DNA from: Stentor coeruleus
Taxonomy: Eukaryota; Ciliophora; Heterotrichea; Heterotrichida; Stentoridae
Assembly (NCBI GenBank): GCA_001970955.1
Contig: MPUH01000682.1
Location: 1-40,303, forward strand
DNA: 40,303 bases
Direction of reading: 5' to 3'
The stretch's first letter is position 1. Every line of letters starts with the position of its first letter. The notes below the pieces were generated by a model that made no database searches, was not told the DNA's origin, and saw only the letters and a program-made list of their open reading frames with translations. A program made the position numbers and the translations under genes. Positions 9,241 to 19,603 of this stretch are shown piece after piece.

Positions 9241-10191
9241 CTAATTATTGTATTTCTTAAACTCAGTGCTCATAGTAAAATCATAATTAAGTGCAGGGAC
9301 AATAGATGAAAGAAACTTCAAGAACAAAATCAAGCATTTATTTACTTGTATATCTTCTGGATCTGTATGGCATATATCAAGTAAAAATTTCATCATTTCT
9401 GAATGATTGCAAGGATGTACTGATACTTGTGTAATCCCTAAGCAAGGATGTATTTCACCAGTAACTGTTTTGTTTATATAATCAGGATTTACATCTTCAA
9501 ATACTTTATCAATACTCAAAGGATAATAGTTTTCATCATATCCTTCAAGCCAAAGCCTTGGAGTTCTATAATAATAATCATAAGTTATTGTAAGATTATA
9601 TCTTCTTATAGCTTGTATTGAATCATTTATTTGACAATTAATTGTATTTTCATCAGGGGCATTAACTATTAAATATCCATCTCTTTCTAAAATAGGTACA
9701 GCGTTTTCATCTTTAATACTTTCAATAGTTTCTGGATTCTCTTGGGATTCATGTTTGTCTATAAAAATACATTCCTTACACCCTTCTTTGATGCTTTCAT
9801 CAACCATTTCGTATTTTTGTTCTGGGTCTATAGAAATATCAGCTACTTGCCAATCATCTTTTGGTTTTAAATCATCAGGGATTGAAGAATAATTGTCCAT
9901 TTCAGTTATGTTCATGATACTTGCAGAAAGTTTAGATATTCTTTTATAGCAAGGAACTCCTCTAGCAATTAAATATTGTTTATCTGGGTGTAAATAATTT
10001 TGTCTATATCTAGATTCACATCCTTGCCAAGACCAAGTCGGGCATCTATGAACAAGGAAGTCTCCTGCTTCTTCAAATTCTTTAGGTGTTAAAGTTCCTT
10101 TAGTTTTATATTCGGATATATCTGGAACTGTTGCTATTAGAGAATAAGCTCCTCTATAGATGTTGCCTAATGAATGCCCGAAATTTTCCAT
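9241..10191 (-). CDS. ATG3: Autophagy E2-like enzyme ATG3, 316 aa
   Basis: ATG3 transfers ATG8 from the E1 ATG7 to phosphatidylethanolamine on the growing autophagosome. The family pattern runs through the whole protein. The N-terminal TPKEFEEAGDFLVHRCPTW is followed by the YLIARGVPCYKR strand. An acidic flexible middle (about 95-175) corresponds to the region that binds ATG7 and ATG8. The catalytic core contains TYDYYYRTPRLWLEGYDE and VSVHPCNHSEMM, with active Cys261, then FLKFLSSIVPALNYDFTMS. The length is normal for ATG3 and no intron is needed. Start and stop are well defined. Confidence 0.95.
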   Translation of the reverse strand: MENFGHSLGNIYRGAYSLIATVPDISEYKTKGTLTPKEFEEAGDFLVHRCPTWSWQGCESRYRQNYLHPDKQYLIARGVPCYKRISKLSASIMNITEMDNYSSIPDDLKPKDDWQVADISIDPEQKYEMVDESIKEGCKECIFIDKHESQENPETIESIKDENAVPILERDGYLIVNAPDENTINCQINDSIQAIRRYNLTITYDYYYRTPRLWLEGYDENYYPLSIDKVFEDVNPDYINKTVTGEIHPCLGITQVSVHPCNHSEMMKFLLDICHTDPEDIQVNKCLILFLKFLSSIVPALNYDFTMSTEFKKYNN

Positions 10192-10400
10192 TAGTTTTTA
10201 GATATTATAAATAACTTATAAACAATTACATTTTCCGATATGGACTTTTTTATGATTAAAATTTTTTTTTTTTATTATGCAAACCTATTCAAGTTTATAA
10301 CAATAGTTAAAATTATTTTAAAATCTATCCTTTCTACTATTCTAATCTTAATACCTACCCTATTTAATCCAATTTAACACTGAAAACCCTTAACTAATTT

Positions 10401-11771
10401 TTAATTATGGGTTTTACTAATCAATGGTTCTTCTAAGATTTTAGCTGAGTTCTCAAAATCATCTTGTGCTGTAGTAATTTTTTTATTCTCTTCATTTGGA
10501 AGAATAAAAAGAATAACCAAAGATAAAATCCCGACAACAATACTAATTACTGTCAAAACCCAAACATTAGGCATAGTTGAATCTGTTATGCCTGTACCGT
10601 TCATAATAGCAGATATAAAAATTTCACTGATTGAGGAACCTACATTATAAACTGATGCAAGTAAGGCAAAAAAAGTTGCTTCAATATGCTTAGGGGTAAT
10701 ATCTGCAAATATAACAAGTAAAGGCATACGTCCAAGCAAACTATCAATTGCACTCCCTAAAGCTGAAGGTCCAAACAAAAACCATAAATATGATAATCCT
10801 ATAACTTTATAGTAAGAAGTAAGTATGACTATATCAAATAAAAGAATCACTGAATTTAATACTCTCCCTAAAGCTAATTTCCAAACTAATGGTATGTTAA
10901 TTAGATGTTTTGAAGCAATAACAGTACCTATAAAAGCTCCAATATATCCAGTAAGGGAATAATAACTTACTGTTGATGGGCTTATCTCAATAACATCATA
11001 AAGGTAATAAGTGAATATATCTCCAAAAATCAACATCGAACTTTGCCATAATATAACAAAAGATAAGATTTTTAAAACTTTGACTTTAACGACTTCTTTG
11101 CATAAAATTGATACCTTCGACTTAAGTTCCTTAAGAGAGCTATAATTTTCTTGTTTTATTTCTCTTTTCTCATCTAGTATTCCTGCTGATATAAGCACGA
11201 GTACTGGACATATTGCTAGCATAGCAAGTAAATATTTCGGGTCAACATAATCTGCAGCATTACCTCCTACTAATAGTCCAATTATAGACGCAAGAAACAA
11301 AGAACTCCATGAAATTCTTTGAAGGTCATTAGCTCCATGTTCTGGGTCAATCCTAGCTTTTTCTATCATATATCCATCACATATCACATCGATTCCTGCT
11401 TGGGATAGTTCACCGAGGATTAAAGCTAAAATTGATAAAAACAAGTTTTCTGAGATAAGAATTGTAGCATAAGATATGACTCCTATTAAACCTAGAATAA
11501 CTATATAGCTTTTTCTTCGATATCCAAAAAGAGGAAATGAATCACTTATAAGCCCATATAAAGGTTTAATATACCATGCCACCGTAATTGAAGCTGAGAC
11601 AAGTGGCAATTCAGATGGATCCAGCGAGAATTTGTTTTTGAAGTATAAAGTCCTTGCTGTTGACCCAAATGATCTAAAGCCTTGAGCTCCATAAACCAGT
11701 ATAAGTGTCATTATAGTGGAGCCTCCATAAGTTGCCCAGTCCTTTTTAAGCGTCTTTATAACATGGGCCAT
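10401..11771 (-). CDS. BT1/folate-biopterin-type major facilitator transporter, 456 aa
   Basis: This polytopic protein has about 12 hydrophobic segments. BT1-family phrases include IKPLYGLISDSFPLFGYRRK, GANDLQRISWSS and ITPKHIEATFFALLASVYNVG. BT1 proteins in trypanosomatids, plants and other protists carry folates or pterins, but substrates vary and cannot be deduced here. The hydrophilic C-terminal tail ends with EEPLISKTHN, an acidic-dileucine-like EEPLI that may sort the protein to endosomal or vacuolar membranes (inference). A tandem paralogue lies 137 bp upstream in the same orientation. Confidence 0.85.
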   Translation of the reverse strand: MAHVIKTLKKDWATYGGSTIMTLILVYGAQGFRSFGSTARTLYFKNKFSLDPSELPLVSASITVAWYIKPLYGLISDSFPLFGYRRKSYIVILGLIGVISYATILISENLFLSILALILGELSQAGIDVICDGYMIEKARIDPEHGANDLQRISWSSLFLASIIGLLVGGNAADYVDPKYLLAMLAICPVLVLISAGILDEKREIKQENYSSLKELKSKVSILCKEVVKVKVLKILSFVILWQSSMLIFGDIFTYYLYDVIEISPSTVSYYSLTGYIGAFIGTVIASKHLINIPLVWKLALGRVLNSVILLFDIVILTSYYKVIGLSYLWFLFGPSALGSAIDSLLGRMPLLVIFADITPKHIEATFFALLASVYNVGSSISEIFISAIMNGTGITDSTMPNVWVLTVISIVVGILSLVILFILPNEENKKITTAQDDFENSAKILEEPLISKTHN

Positions 11772-11908
11772 TATTATTATATTAGAATTTATATTTTATA
11801 AGAATACTTAAAATATTGTATATAAAAAATAATCCCATAAATATATTCTATAAAAAGAATCTGAATAATCACAAAAAAACCCTCAATATTTCTATTCAGT
11901 TCATTTAA

Positions 11909-13282
11909 TCAACTATTCCTATTAACTAATGGTTCCTCCAAATTCTGATAATTTTCTTCATCATCATCCTTTGGTACAAACATCCTTAGATCTTCAGGTA
12001 AAATATAAATCACACTAAGCGATATAAGCCCTAATATAATAGTAATACCACTAAGCACCCATAAATGCGGTGAATGTTCATCATTAATTCCTGTAATCGT
12101 CATAAAAAAGCTAACCATAAATTCACTAAGAGAATATCCTATGTTGACCGTAGAAAGCATCATACTGAAAAAAGTAGCTTCAATATGCTTAGGGGTAATT
12201 TTTGCATAAACAACTAAAAGTGGGAGTTGAGAAAACAATGTCCAAATAGTTGACCCAAGTGTATATGAACCTAAAAGAAAATAGTAAAATGGAATTCCTA
12301 AGGTCTCATAATATTTCGTCACTACAATTATATCAAAGCTCACTGTTGACAAATATAAAAATCTTCCCATGATTAGTTTGAATATAAGAGGCCACTGAAG
12401 CATTTGCTTTGATGCCATAACAGTAGCGATAAAGCCCCCTAAATATATAGACATCGTGTAATATGATACAGTAGAAGGAAGAACATAAAGGATATTATAT
12501 AAAAAATAAGTATATATGCTTCCAAACCATAATAAACTACCTTGCCACAATATAGTAAATAATATAATCCTAAGTATTTTAGGTTTTTTAACTTCAACAT
12601 ATAACAAAGAAGCATTTTCTTTAATTTTTTTACATGAATCAGACATTGAATAACTATTTTCATCAGGCTTTTCATCAATAACAAAGCTTGATATAATAGA
12701 TAATATTGGGCATATAGACACAAAGGCAAATAAAGACTGTGGGTCAACATGATCTGCTGTTAATCCTCCAATAAAAATACCAAATGCTGAAGATAAATAA
12801 TAAGAACCCCAACATACCTTTTGTAAATCATTAGCTCCATTGATAGGATTAAGACGAGACTTTTCTACCATGTATCCATCGCATAAAACATCAACAAATG
12901 TTTGGCATATTTCGCATAGAAGCATCAGTAGAATTGATAGGACTAAGTTGTCTGATAGAAAAATGGAAAAACAAGATGCTAGTCCAATAATACCTAATAG
13001 GAATATATAAGGTTTCTTGTGATATCCGTTAATGGTTATACAATCACTCATTAGTCCATAAATGGGTTTAATCCACCAAGATATGTATGTGACAGTAGTT
13101 GCTAGAGTTGTTTCAGTTGGGTCAAGATTGAATTTTTTTTTGAAATAAAGGACTTCAGCTACATAAGCAAATGTCCATAGACCTTGAGCACAATATATAA
13201 GGGATAATGTGATTAATGATCTTTTTCCATAAAGAGCCCAATTTGTTTTTGTCTGTGTAACCTTGCTATTCTCTGCAGACAT
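11909..13282 (-). CDS. BT1/folate-biopterin-type transporter, tandem paralogue, 457 aa
   Basis: It is collinear with the adjacent 456-aa transporter. Matching phrases are IKPIYGLMSDCITINGYHKK, NGANDLQKVCWGSYY and ITPKHIEATFFSMMLSTVNIG. The C-terminal EEPLVNRNS corresponds to EEPLISKTHN in the paralogue. About 12 membrane spans are visible. The paralogues differ throughout, so the duplication is not recent. This gene ends in TGA, which helps show that TGA is a stop here. Its start faces away from the triosephosphate isomerase-like gene, so the two probably share a divergent promoter region of about 190 bp. Confidence 0.85.
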   Translation of the reverse strand: MSAENSKVTQTKTNWALYGKRSLITLSLIYCAQGLWTFAYVAEVLYFKKKFNLDPTETTLATTVTYISWWIKPIYGLMSDCITINGYHKKPYIFLLGIIGLASCFSIFLSDNLVLSILLMLLCEICQTFVDVLCDGYMVEKSRLNPINGANDLQKVCWGSYYLSSAFGIFIGGLTADHVDPQSLFAFVSICPILSIISSFVIDEKPDENSYSMSDSCKKIKENASLLYVEVKKPKILRIILFTILWQGSLLWFGSIYTYFLYNILYVLPSTVSYYTMSIYLGGFIATVMASKQMLQWPLIFKLIMGRFLYLSTVSFDIIVVTKYYETLGIPFYYFLLGSYTLGSTIWTLFSQLPLLVVYAKITPKHIEATFFSMMLSTVNIGYSLSEFMVSFFMTITGINDEHSPHLWVLSGITIILGLISLSVIYILPEDLRMFVPKDDDEENYQNLEEPLVNRNS

Positions 13283-13473
13283 AACTTTTTTATAATACCT
13301 GAAAAACTATAAAAAGTAAAATTATATCAATATAAGCAATAATATTTCTATAAAACCTTAACTTTACTATTACATAAATCCTCATATAAACTCTTACAAT
13401 CCATTCAAACTACAAATATTTACCCATTCACAAATTTCTCTCTAATTTAAGAACCAACTATCCATATATAAAA

Positions 13474-14235
13474 ATGGAAAAATCACGCAAACTTTTCATC
13501 GGAGCTAATTGGAAGTCTTATTTTACACAATCTCAAGTAAATTCCCATATATTCCAAACAATAAATTCATTACAAATCAACCCAAATCAAATAGAAGTCA
13601 TAATAGCCCCAAGTTTATTACATTTAACCCAAGTTAAAAATATTCTAAGACCTGAAATTTCTATATCATCACAAAACTGTAGTTCAGAAGCCACAGGTCC
13701 TTATACAGGAGAAGTATCAGCAAGTCAATTAAAGGATTTTGGTATAGATTGGGTTATAATAGGTCATTTAGAAAGAAGGAATTTATTTGATGAAAATGAT
13801 TCTATTATAAGAAAAAAAGTATATCAAGCTTTAGAAAATGGGTTAAATGTTATGTTTTGTATAGGAGAAAATTTGTTTGAAAGGGAACTTGGGTTAGCTT
13901 TAGATGTTGTGACAAAACAACTTAATGCTATAAAAGAGTTTGCTGAAAAAATGTGGTATAAAGTTGTTATTGTATATGATCCTATATGGGAAAATGAATG
14001 TGGTAAAAATCTAACACCTGGGGAAATTCAAGAAGTACATGGATATATTAGACAGTGGCTTATGGGAAATATTGATAAAGATATTGCTAAAGGGATTAGG
14101 ATTGTATATGGAGGGAAAGTTGATAATAAGAATGCTAAGATATTATTAGCACAAGAGGATGTTGATGGGTTTTTAATTGGAGATGATATAATGTGTGAAA
14201 CTTTTAAGTATGTTATCGAGATATCTCAAAAATAG
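13474..14235 (+). CDS. Triosephosphate isomerase homologue with altered active site, 253 aa
   Basis: This is a full-length TIM barrel. Conserved elements are NWK (K14), FTGE-type YTGE, GHxERR (H98, E100), CIGE and YGG. The catalytic base region, normally YEPVWAIGTGK, reads VYDPIWENECGKN. The essential Glu (E165 in the usual numbering) is therefore Asp169, and the mobile loop 6 is rewritten. The Ser after the catalytic His (S96) is Leu99. The phosphate-binding YGGSV is YGGKV (K215), and GG near the C-terminus is GD (236-237). Known chemistry predicts strongly reduced isomerase activity. The open frame and strict length suggest it is maintained, perhaps with another role. No targeting peptide is seen. 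Confidence 0.85.
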   Translation: MEKSRKLFIGANWKSYFTQSQVNSHIFQTINSLQINPNQIEVIIAPSLLHLTQVKNILRPEISISSQNCSSEATGPYTGEVSASQLKDFGIDWVIIGHLERRNLFDENDSIIRKKVYQALENGLNVMFCIGENLFERELGLALDVVTKQLNAIKEFAEKMWYKVVIVYDPIWENECGKNLTPGEIQEVHGYIRQWLMGNIDKDIAKGIRIVYGGKVDNKNAKILLAQEDVDGFLIGDDIMCETFKYVIEISQK

Positions 14236-14368
14236 ATGATATTAATTAGAGTTTTATGTGTTAGAGTAAATAAGATGCTTATATAAAAAGATTAATGAAT
14301 TTACATAGTTGTATATATTGGAATTTTTTATAACATATAATTTGATCGTAATAGATAGTTTTATAATA

Positions 14369-14884
14369 CTAATTAATTACTTGTATGGATTCTGAATATA
14401 CTAATGGCTTATCTTCAGGTTGATCTGGTATAATAATTTCTTCAAAGTTCTTTATAAGCTCTTGAAGAAGATCTTCAGTATTTTTCTCAATGAGTATTTG
14501 AAGTTCATTTTTTTGTTGTTGAGCTTCAGCGTGTTTATTATCTGAACTGAATTTTTTTTCATTTGCTTCGAGCTCATAAACTATTTCATCTAAGATTTTC
14601 TGAGTATTTTCTTGGACAATTTTCAAAAATCTGTCATTTAGTTCCTCTTTACAATCTTCTGTATGAGGTAGACCAGATATTATTTCTTGTATTAACTTTT
14701 CAGTATTAGCCTCAATAAGCATTTGCAAATCCTTGCTATCAGAAGTAAAGTTTTTATCAGCTTCTTCTAAAAGTTCTTTTAAGATTTTTTCTGTATTCTC
14801 TTCTATTAATTTTTTAAGCTCATCATTCGCATTCATCCCCTTTTCTTGATCCATATATATTACAAATCTGCCAAAATATAACAT
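14369..14884 (-). CDS. Small four-repeat helical protein, 171 aa, unrecognised
   Basis: Four diverged copies of one unit dominate the protein: LKKLIEENTEKILKELLEE, LQMLIEANTEKLIQEII, FLKIVQENTQKILDEIV and LQILIEKNTEDLLQELI. They are spaced about 30-45 residues apart and separated by acidic or serine-containing linkers. The core consensus is L-x-x-(L/I)-(I/V)-(E/Q)-x-NT-(E/Q)-x-(L/I)-x-(E/Q)-(L/I), an amphipathic helix. I do not recognise the family. An in-frame second Met lies 10 codons in (MLYFGRFVIYM), so the true start could be there. The gene converges with the triosephosphate isomerase-like gene. Confidence 0.6.
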   Translation of the reverse strand: MLYFGRFVIYMDQEKGMNANDELKKLIEENTEKILKELLEEADKNFTSDSKDLQMLIEANTEKLIQEIISGLPHTEDCKEELNDRFLKIVQENTQKILDEIVYELEANEKKFSSDNKHAEAQQQKNELQILIEKNTEDLLQELIKNFEEIIIPDQPEDKPLVYSESIQVIN

Positions 14885-14990
14885 TTACACTATAACTTAT
14901 CTTTTTACTAATAAACCTCTTCAATCTATTTTTTTTCCCTTTCCAAACCTTTGTTAAAAAAACCTATATTCATAAAAAGCTTATATCTAA

Positions 14991-15944
14991 CTACCAATTT
15001 AAGAAAGGGTCATCCGAATGCTTGATAGGAGGAGACAAAGTAATCGAGTCCGGATAATGTGGGAAATTCGAAGCATCCCCAGCTGATTTTACTGGAGGCT
15101 TATACGGCATATCAATATTTTTCTGAACTAATCTCTGCCAATCTAATCCTGCAAAGAATCTATGGTTTTTAATATCATTAGCTCCATTTTTCAAATTCCC
15201 ATATCTTTTCGTCAAGTCAGCCACAAGCAAATGCTTCACAAGACTTTTACCGTTTTTATCGAAATTCCTAGGGAATTTTATTTTACCTCTTAATATTTTC
15301 TGATAAATACTCATTGGGTCTTCATCTGAGAAAGGGTCAATCCCAGCTAGCATTTCATAAATTATAATCCCTAAAGTCCACCAATCAACAGGTTTACCAT
15401 GACCTTTGTTTAATAATATTTCAGGGGCTAAATATTCAGGGGTACCACAAAGTGTATATGTTCTTCCTTCTACAACTTTTGCAAAGCCAAAATCGGTGAG
15501 TTTTAAATAACCATCTGGATTTATAAGTAAATTTTCAGGCTTTAAATCTCGGTAGATTATGTTCATTGAATGAAGGTATTCAAACATTAAAGCGATTTGA
15601 CCTGAGTAAAGTTTAGAATGATTTGAATCTAGACGGCCAATGTTTCGAAGGTATGTGAAAAGCTCACCACCAGCGATATATTCAAGACCTAGGTAAAGAT
15701 ATCGATCGTCTTGGGTATAACCGATAAGGTTTACAAGGAAGGGGTGGCGGATTGTCCTTAGAATTGAAAACTCGGAAATTACATGATCTACTTGTTTAAG
15801 TCTTAATATTTCAGCCTTTTTTAAAATCTTTAACGCAACGAACTCTCCTGTAGCTTTGACCCTTGCTAGTTTTACTCTGCCAAAAGACCCTGTTCCTAGA
15901 GTTTGCATAACATCGAATTCATTCAAAGTAAATTTCTTCGCCAT
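14991..15944 (-). CDS. AGC-family protein kinase, PKA catalytic subunit-like, 317 aa
   Basis: All kinase landmarks are present: glycine loop GTGSFGRV, K39 in VALKILKK, E58, catalytic YRDLKPEN (D133), DFG (D151) and the activation segment RTYTLCGTPEYLAPE with the PKA-type phosphorylatable Thr164. DWWTLGIIIYEMLAG follows. The YRDLKPEN and TLCGTPEYLAPE forms point to PKA or PKG catalytic domains. The protein has no cyclic-nucleotide domain, so a PKA catalytic subunit fits best. It ends in FLNW where PKA has FxxF, so the C-terminal hydrophobic motif is altered. The substrates are unknown; ciliate PKAs are often linked to ciliary beat. Confidence 0.9.
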   Translation of the reverse strand: MAKKFTLNEFDVMQTLGTGSFGRVKLARVKATGEFVALKILKKAEILRLKQVDHVISEFSILRTIRHPFLVNLIGYTQDDRYLYLGLEYIAGGELFTYLRNIGRLDSNHSKLYSGQIALMFEYLHSMNIIYRDLKPENLLINPDGYLKLTDFGFAKVVEGRTYTLCGTPEYLAPEILLNKGHGKPVDWWTLGIIIYEMLAGIDPFSDEDPMSIYQKILRGKIKFPRNFDKNGKSLVKHLLVADLTKRYGNLKNGANDIKNHRFFAGLDWQRLVQKNIDMPYKPPVKSAGDASNFPHYPDSITLSPPIKHSDDPFLNW

Positions 15945-16134
15945 TATATTATTAAACGTATATGTACGTATTCTATGTTATTAAAATTAAATAATAATGA
16001 TGACTATCACTCTAAAAATTTTTTTATTATGAGATTTCATACATTATAGAGTAAAAAATGAATATTATTATAACCATTTTATTCTAATTATCATTCTCTT
16101 ATATTTTCCTCAATGAGTTCAAAATTTACACATT

Positions 16135-17457
16135 TTAATCTTTAAAGAAAATTATAATAAAACTGATATCATCCATATATTCTCCATGCTGGTTCCATTT
16201 TTTTACAGCAGCATTCATAAGTTGATCACACGCAGACTTAACAGTTCCAAATTTCCATTGTTTTTCCACAATTTTCACAACTTTTCGATTAGATAAATAC
16301 TCCCATATTCCATCTGAAGCTATAACTAAAAATCTATCAGTTCCTGTCAGTTCATATTTTGTAATTTCTTTATAAAAATTACCAGGCTCGCTTAAAACCC
16401 CAATATTTTTTGATACTGAATCACCAAAGCATCTTGTCATTGCCAGACCTGGGTATTCATTTTTTTTTACCCATACACGTAGAGGACCATATGAATTTCC
16501 TTCTTGATCTTAATATAAATTACCTCTTAAACTATCAATAAAACCTCCTGATTTTATTATTCGATTACCTTCGATTTCGTTTCCTGGCACATGATCTTTG
16601 GTTAAAGCTACAGGAATACAGTTTTTTCCATTATAATTCCCTAATATAGCTCTAGAGTCACCTATGTTTGCACAGTAAATAGTGTTGCAAATTTTGATTA
16701 TACTTACAGATGTACAGCCAGAAAGACATACTTCGATATTTGAAAAATTTAATAAATTTTCAGTCATTTCGTATCCAGACTGAAGAGACCTTAATATCCT
16801 AGACTCATAATTTTCTTCAGGGGTTAATTGAGAAAAGCTTTTTTCTATATTATTAGGCAAAGAAGAACGGACTAAAGTCACAACATCAAGTCCATTTGTC
16901 CCATGACCATCGCATACAGAGAAAAAATGACAAGCAGGTTGTATAAAGTCTTGTTTAAAAAACACACAGTCCTGGTTTTCTTTTTTTGGTTTTCCTTGGC
17001 TCCTACCGATTTGTGTTCTTAATTCAAAACTTATTTTTTTCCTGTCAAAATCGTTAGTTACCGATAATTCTATGCTTGCTTGAGAAGCATTGGCAAAAGA
17101 GCTCATCAAAGTTTGGTTTAGTTTTTCAGAAAATATTGATTTTCTTATTCTCCTTTCTTTTGGTATTTCATAAGGACCGATTTTAGGTATCGGGGGAAGA
17201 ATTTTTTCTTTAATTCTAGACTGTTTTAAATAGTTTGGGATTGCAGATGAATTACTTTTTTTCAAGTAATTACCAATAGGAGGAGATAAAGTGTGTTTAA
17301 GTATAAAAGTATCAGATGTTGATTCTGGGCCTTTTTGTATAAAAGTTACTTTTCCTGCTTTGACTAGAATGTCAGTACTGATTGATTTGAGTACTCTTAG
17401 CTTTCTTGATATTCTCTCTTTTGCTAGAGATTTTTGAGCTAAGTTGATACGTTCCAT
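16135..17457 (-). CDS. PP2C-family protein phosphatase, two exons, 435 aa
   Basis: The frame breaks at a TAA, but removing the 15-nt intron at 16509-16523 restores it through ...SLRDQEGNSYGPLRVW to the downstream TRCFGD. Exons are 16524-17457 and 16135-16508. PP2C motifs appear in order: KKENQDCVF, VCDGHGTNG (metal-binding DGHG), CANIGDSRAIL, LAMTRCFGDS, LVIASDGIWEYLS and DDISFIIIF. These supply the acidic residues that bind two Mn/Mg ions in this Ser/Thr phosphatase family. Residues 1-150 are a basic, probably disordered extension. The protein is probably cytosolic or nuclear; targets are unknown. Confidence 0.9.
16509..16523 (-). other. 15-nt intron in PP2C gene
   Basis: On the minus strand the intron is gtaatttatattaag. 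Its removal joins a split Asp codon and bypasses the in-frame TAA. Confidence 0.9.
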
Positions 17458-19603
17458 TAATTAATGTAAGCATTGAATAAATTCATAAAGAACTACATTA
17501 TTCGCATCTTATCACATTTTTTTAAAGAGTTTTGATGAGATTAACATGATGCTTATTTGAAAAGGTTTAATATAGAGAGCAACAAATTTTATGATTTTTT
17601 GATAATAGATTAGATTAGATGTTTAAGTAAACTATTCATCATAAATCTATTTTTATAAGATATTTAATATCTAAGCAATAGTTAAATTAATCGATATTCC
17701 ATTAATTATTATAAAAATGTTTTTTTTGATATAATAAATTAGGAAAATATTTTCATTTAAGTCCTCTTGCTTATATATAATAAAAATAGGTAGCCCATGC
17801 CAAATTTATTATTTTAAAGCATTGTTTTATGAGTTAGATTTATAGGTTAAGGTCTAAAGGCTAGGCTATTATGATTTATTAATGTATTTTGTGTGTGATA
17901 ATTAATTAGGAAATAATCTATGCTAAGTCTAAATAACTAATTTCAACCTTTGATTCTTAAATGATTTAGCATACTAACTGCAAATAAAAAGTTATATTCT
18001 TAATGTAAAATTTACATATTTTTACAATAGCTATTCTGTATAGTCGAATTATACATAAAAATTACTATAAAGTTTTTTTATATAATCAAAAAATATATAT
18101 TTCCTATTTTAAGCCTAGATTATTTATAAAAAACAAGTATTTTTTATTTAAGATGCTGGGTTAATATCATGTAAAGATAAATAGTATATAGAAAATTATT
18201 TTAAAATCATTTAAGTATTTATCCTGGCAGCATTTTAATGATAATCATTCTTAAGCTTCTTCATTATTTTCTTTCTAATTTTCCTAAACACCCTAACTAA
18301 ACTTCATAAAGTATAACAAATCTTCTTCTTTTTGATACAATTTGATATGATTAATAAATTTATTATTTTTAGCATGATATCTAAATAAATCTATTCTAAA
18401 TAATCCTTTCCTCTACCTTTTCTATCAATATATGTATTATTAAATAAATTATTTTTTTCAACAGTTTCTTGTTGTAAACTTTTCTTCACTCTATCTAATA
18501 GATTTTGCAGATTTTTCCAATGATTCAAAGTTTGGTATTTTGCTTATATTTAATAGATTTAAATAATTAAAAGATATTATATTATGTTTATAATCATATT
18601 ATTCATTTATTATATTTTGATAAAAATACACTAAGAGCTGAAAATTGTAAGTTAAATATTATATTTTTAAACTTTTTAGTTGTAAAAATATTAAAGAGTA
18701 TAAACGATAGGATAAAGAAAATTGATGTGAAATTCCTATCTTTGATTTTTGATGATAAATTTTTTATGATAGGAACTTAATCAGTTAAAAAGGTTATTAA
18801 GATAGGAATAAAATATAAGTTTTAATGAAATAGAAGAATGTAATAAACAAGGGAAATAGATTGGATTTTAGGTTTTTGTTAGAAATATTCTTTTAATTCG
18901 ATGCAATGTGTGCTTTTTTTTTAATAAACCATGATCTTTTGTGGTATGATAGAAATAATTTCGGTGTAGACGCTACAATTCTGCTTACATAGTGATATAA
19001 CTTACATAAATGCTTATAGTGATATAGCTTAGATTAATACTTATATAGGTGTCGTTGGTGCTTGCATACTAACACAAACCAAAAATCAATCAAAAAAATT
19101 AAAATTTTTTTTGTCCCACAGAAATTAAAATTTTTTTTGTCCCACAGAAATTAATCTAAAACTGTAATCTAAACTCATTTCTATATATAAAACCCTAATA
19201 TCTGTTATTTACTCTATCATCGCTTCAACTATTCCTAATTTTATGTATAGAAAGATATAGCAAAAAATATCAAAGCCTATGTGCAAATTATCGAAAATCT
19301 TCAACGAACAACTTTATCCACTCTTATTCTTTACTACTAAAATCCCTCTCATCATATATTTCTCCTTAGCTTATCATCTTCTAAAAATTTTTTATAAATA
19401 ATTTCATTTGCTTATTACACTGTTTCCACAAAAATACTATTTTCCATTATAATTTACCATCTCCTATCTTTTTCCCTTACGTAAATCTAAATTTTTATAT
19501 ACCATCCTAGCATAAAACATCAAATAAAAATCTTTTTTCCTATAAGTAATAATAAAATAATCCAACTTGAATAACTATTTTTATCTCCCAAAATTTTAAA
19601 AAT
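17458..19603. other. 2.1-kb gene-free stretch
   Basis: No intact gene was found on either strand. About 18240-18600 on the minus strand shows coding-like but broken frames (for example KNLQNLLDRVKKSLQQETVE), which may be a relic or chance. Around 18980-19045 a phrase like agtgatata(a/g)ctta occurs twice, about 30 bp apart. A perfect 26-bp tandem duplicate lies at 19096-19147. The last part is the 5' flank of TauE/SafE gene 1. Confidence 0.5.
19096..19147. repeat. Perfect 2 x 26-bp tandem repeat
   Basis: The unit is aaattaaaa, eight T, then gtcccacag, present twice without a gap and followed by aaatta. It is the start of a third unit or chance. It lies about 450 bp upstream of the transporter gene. 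Confidence 0.85.
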
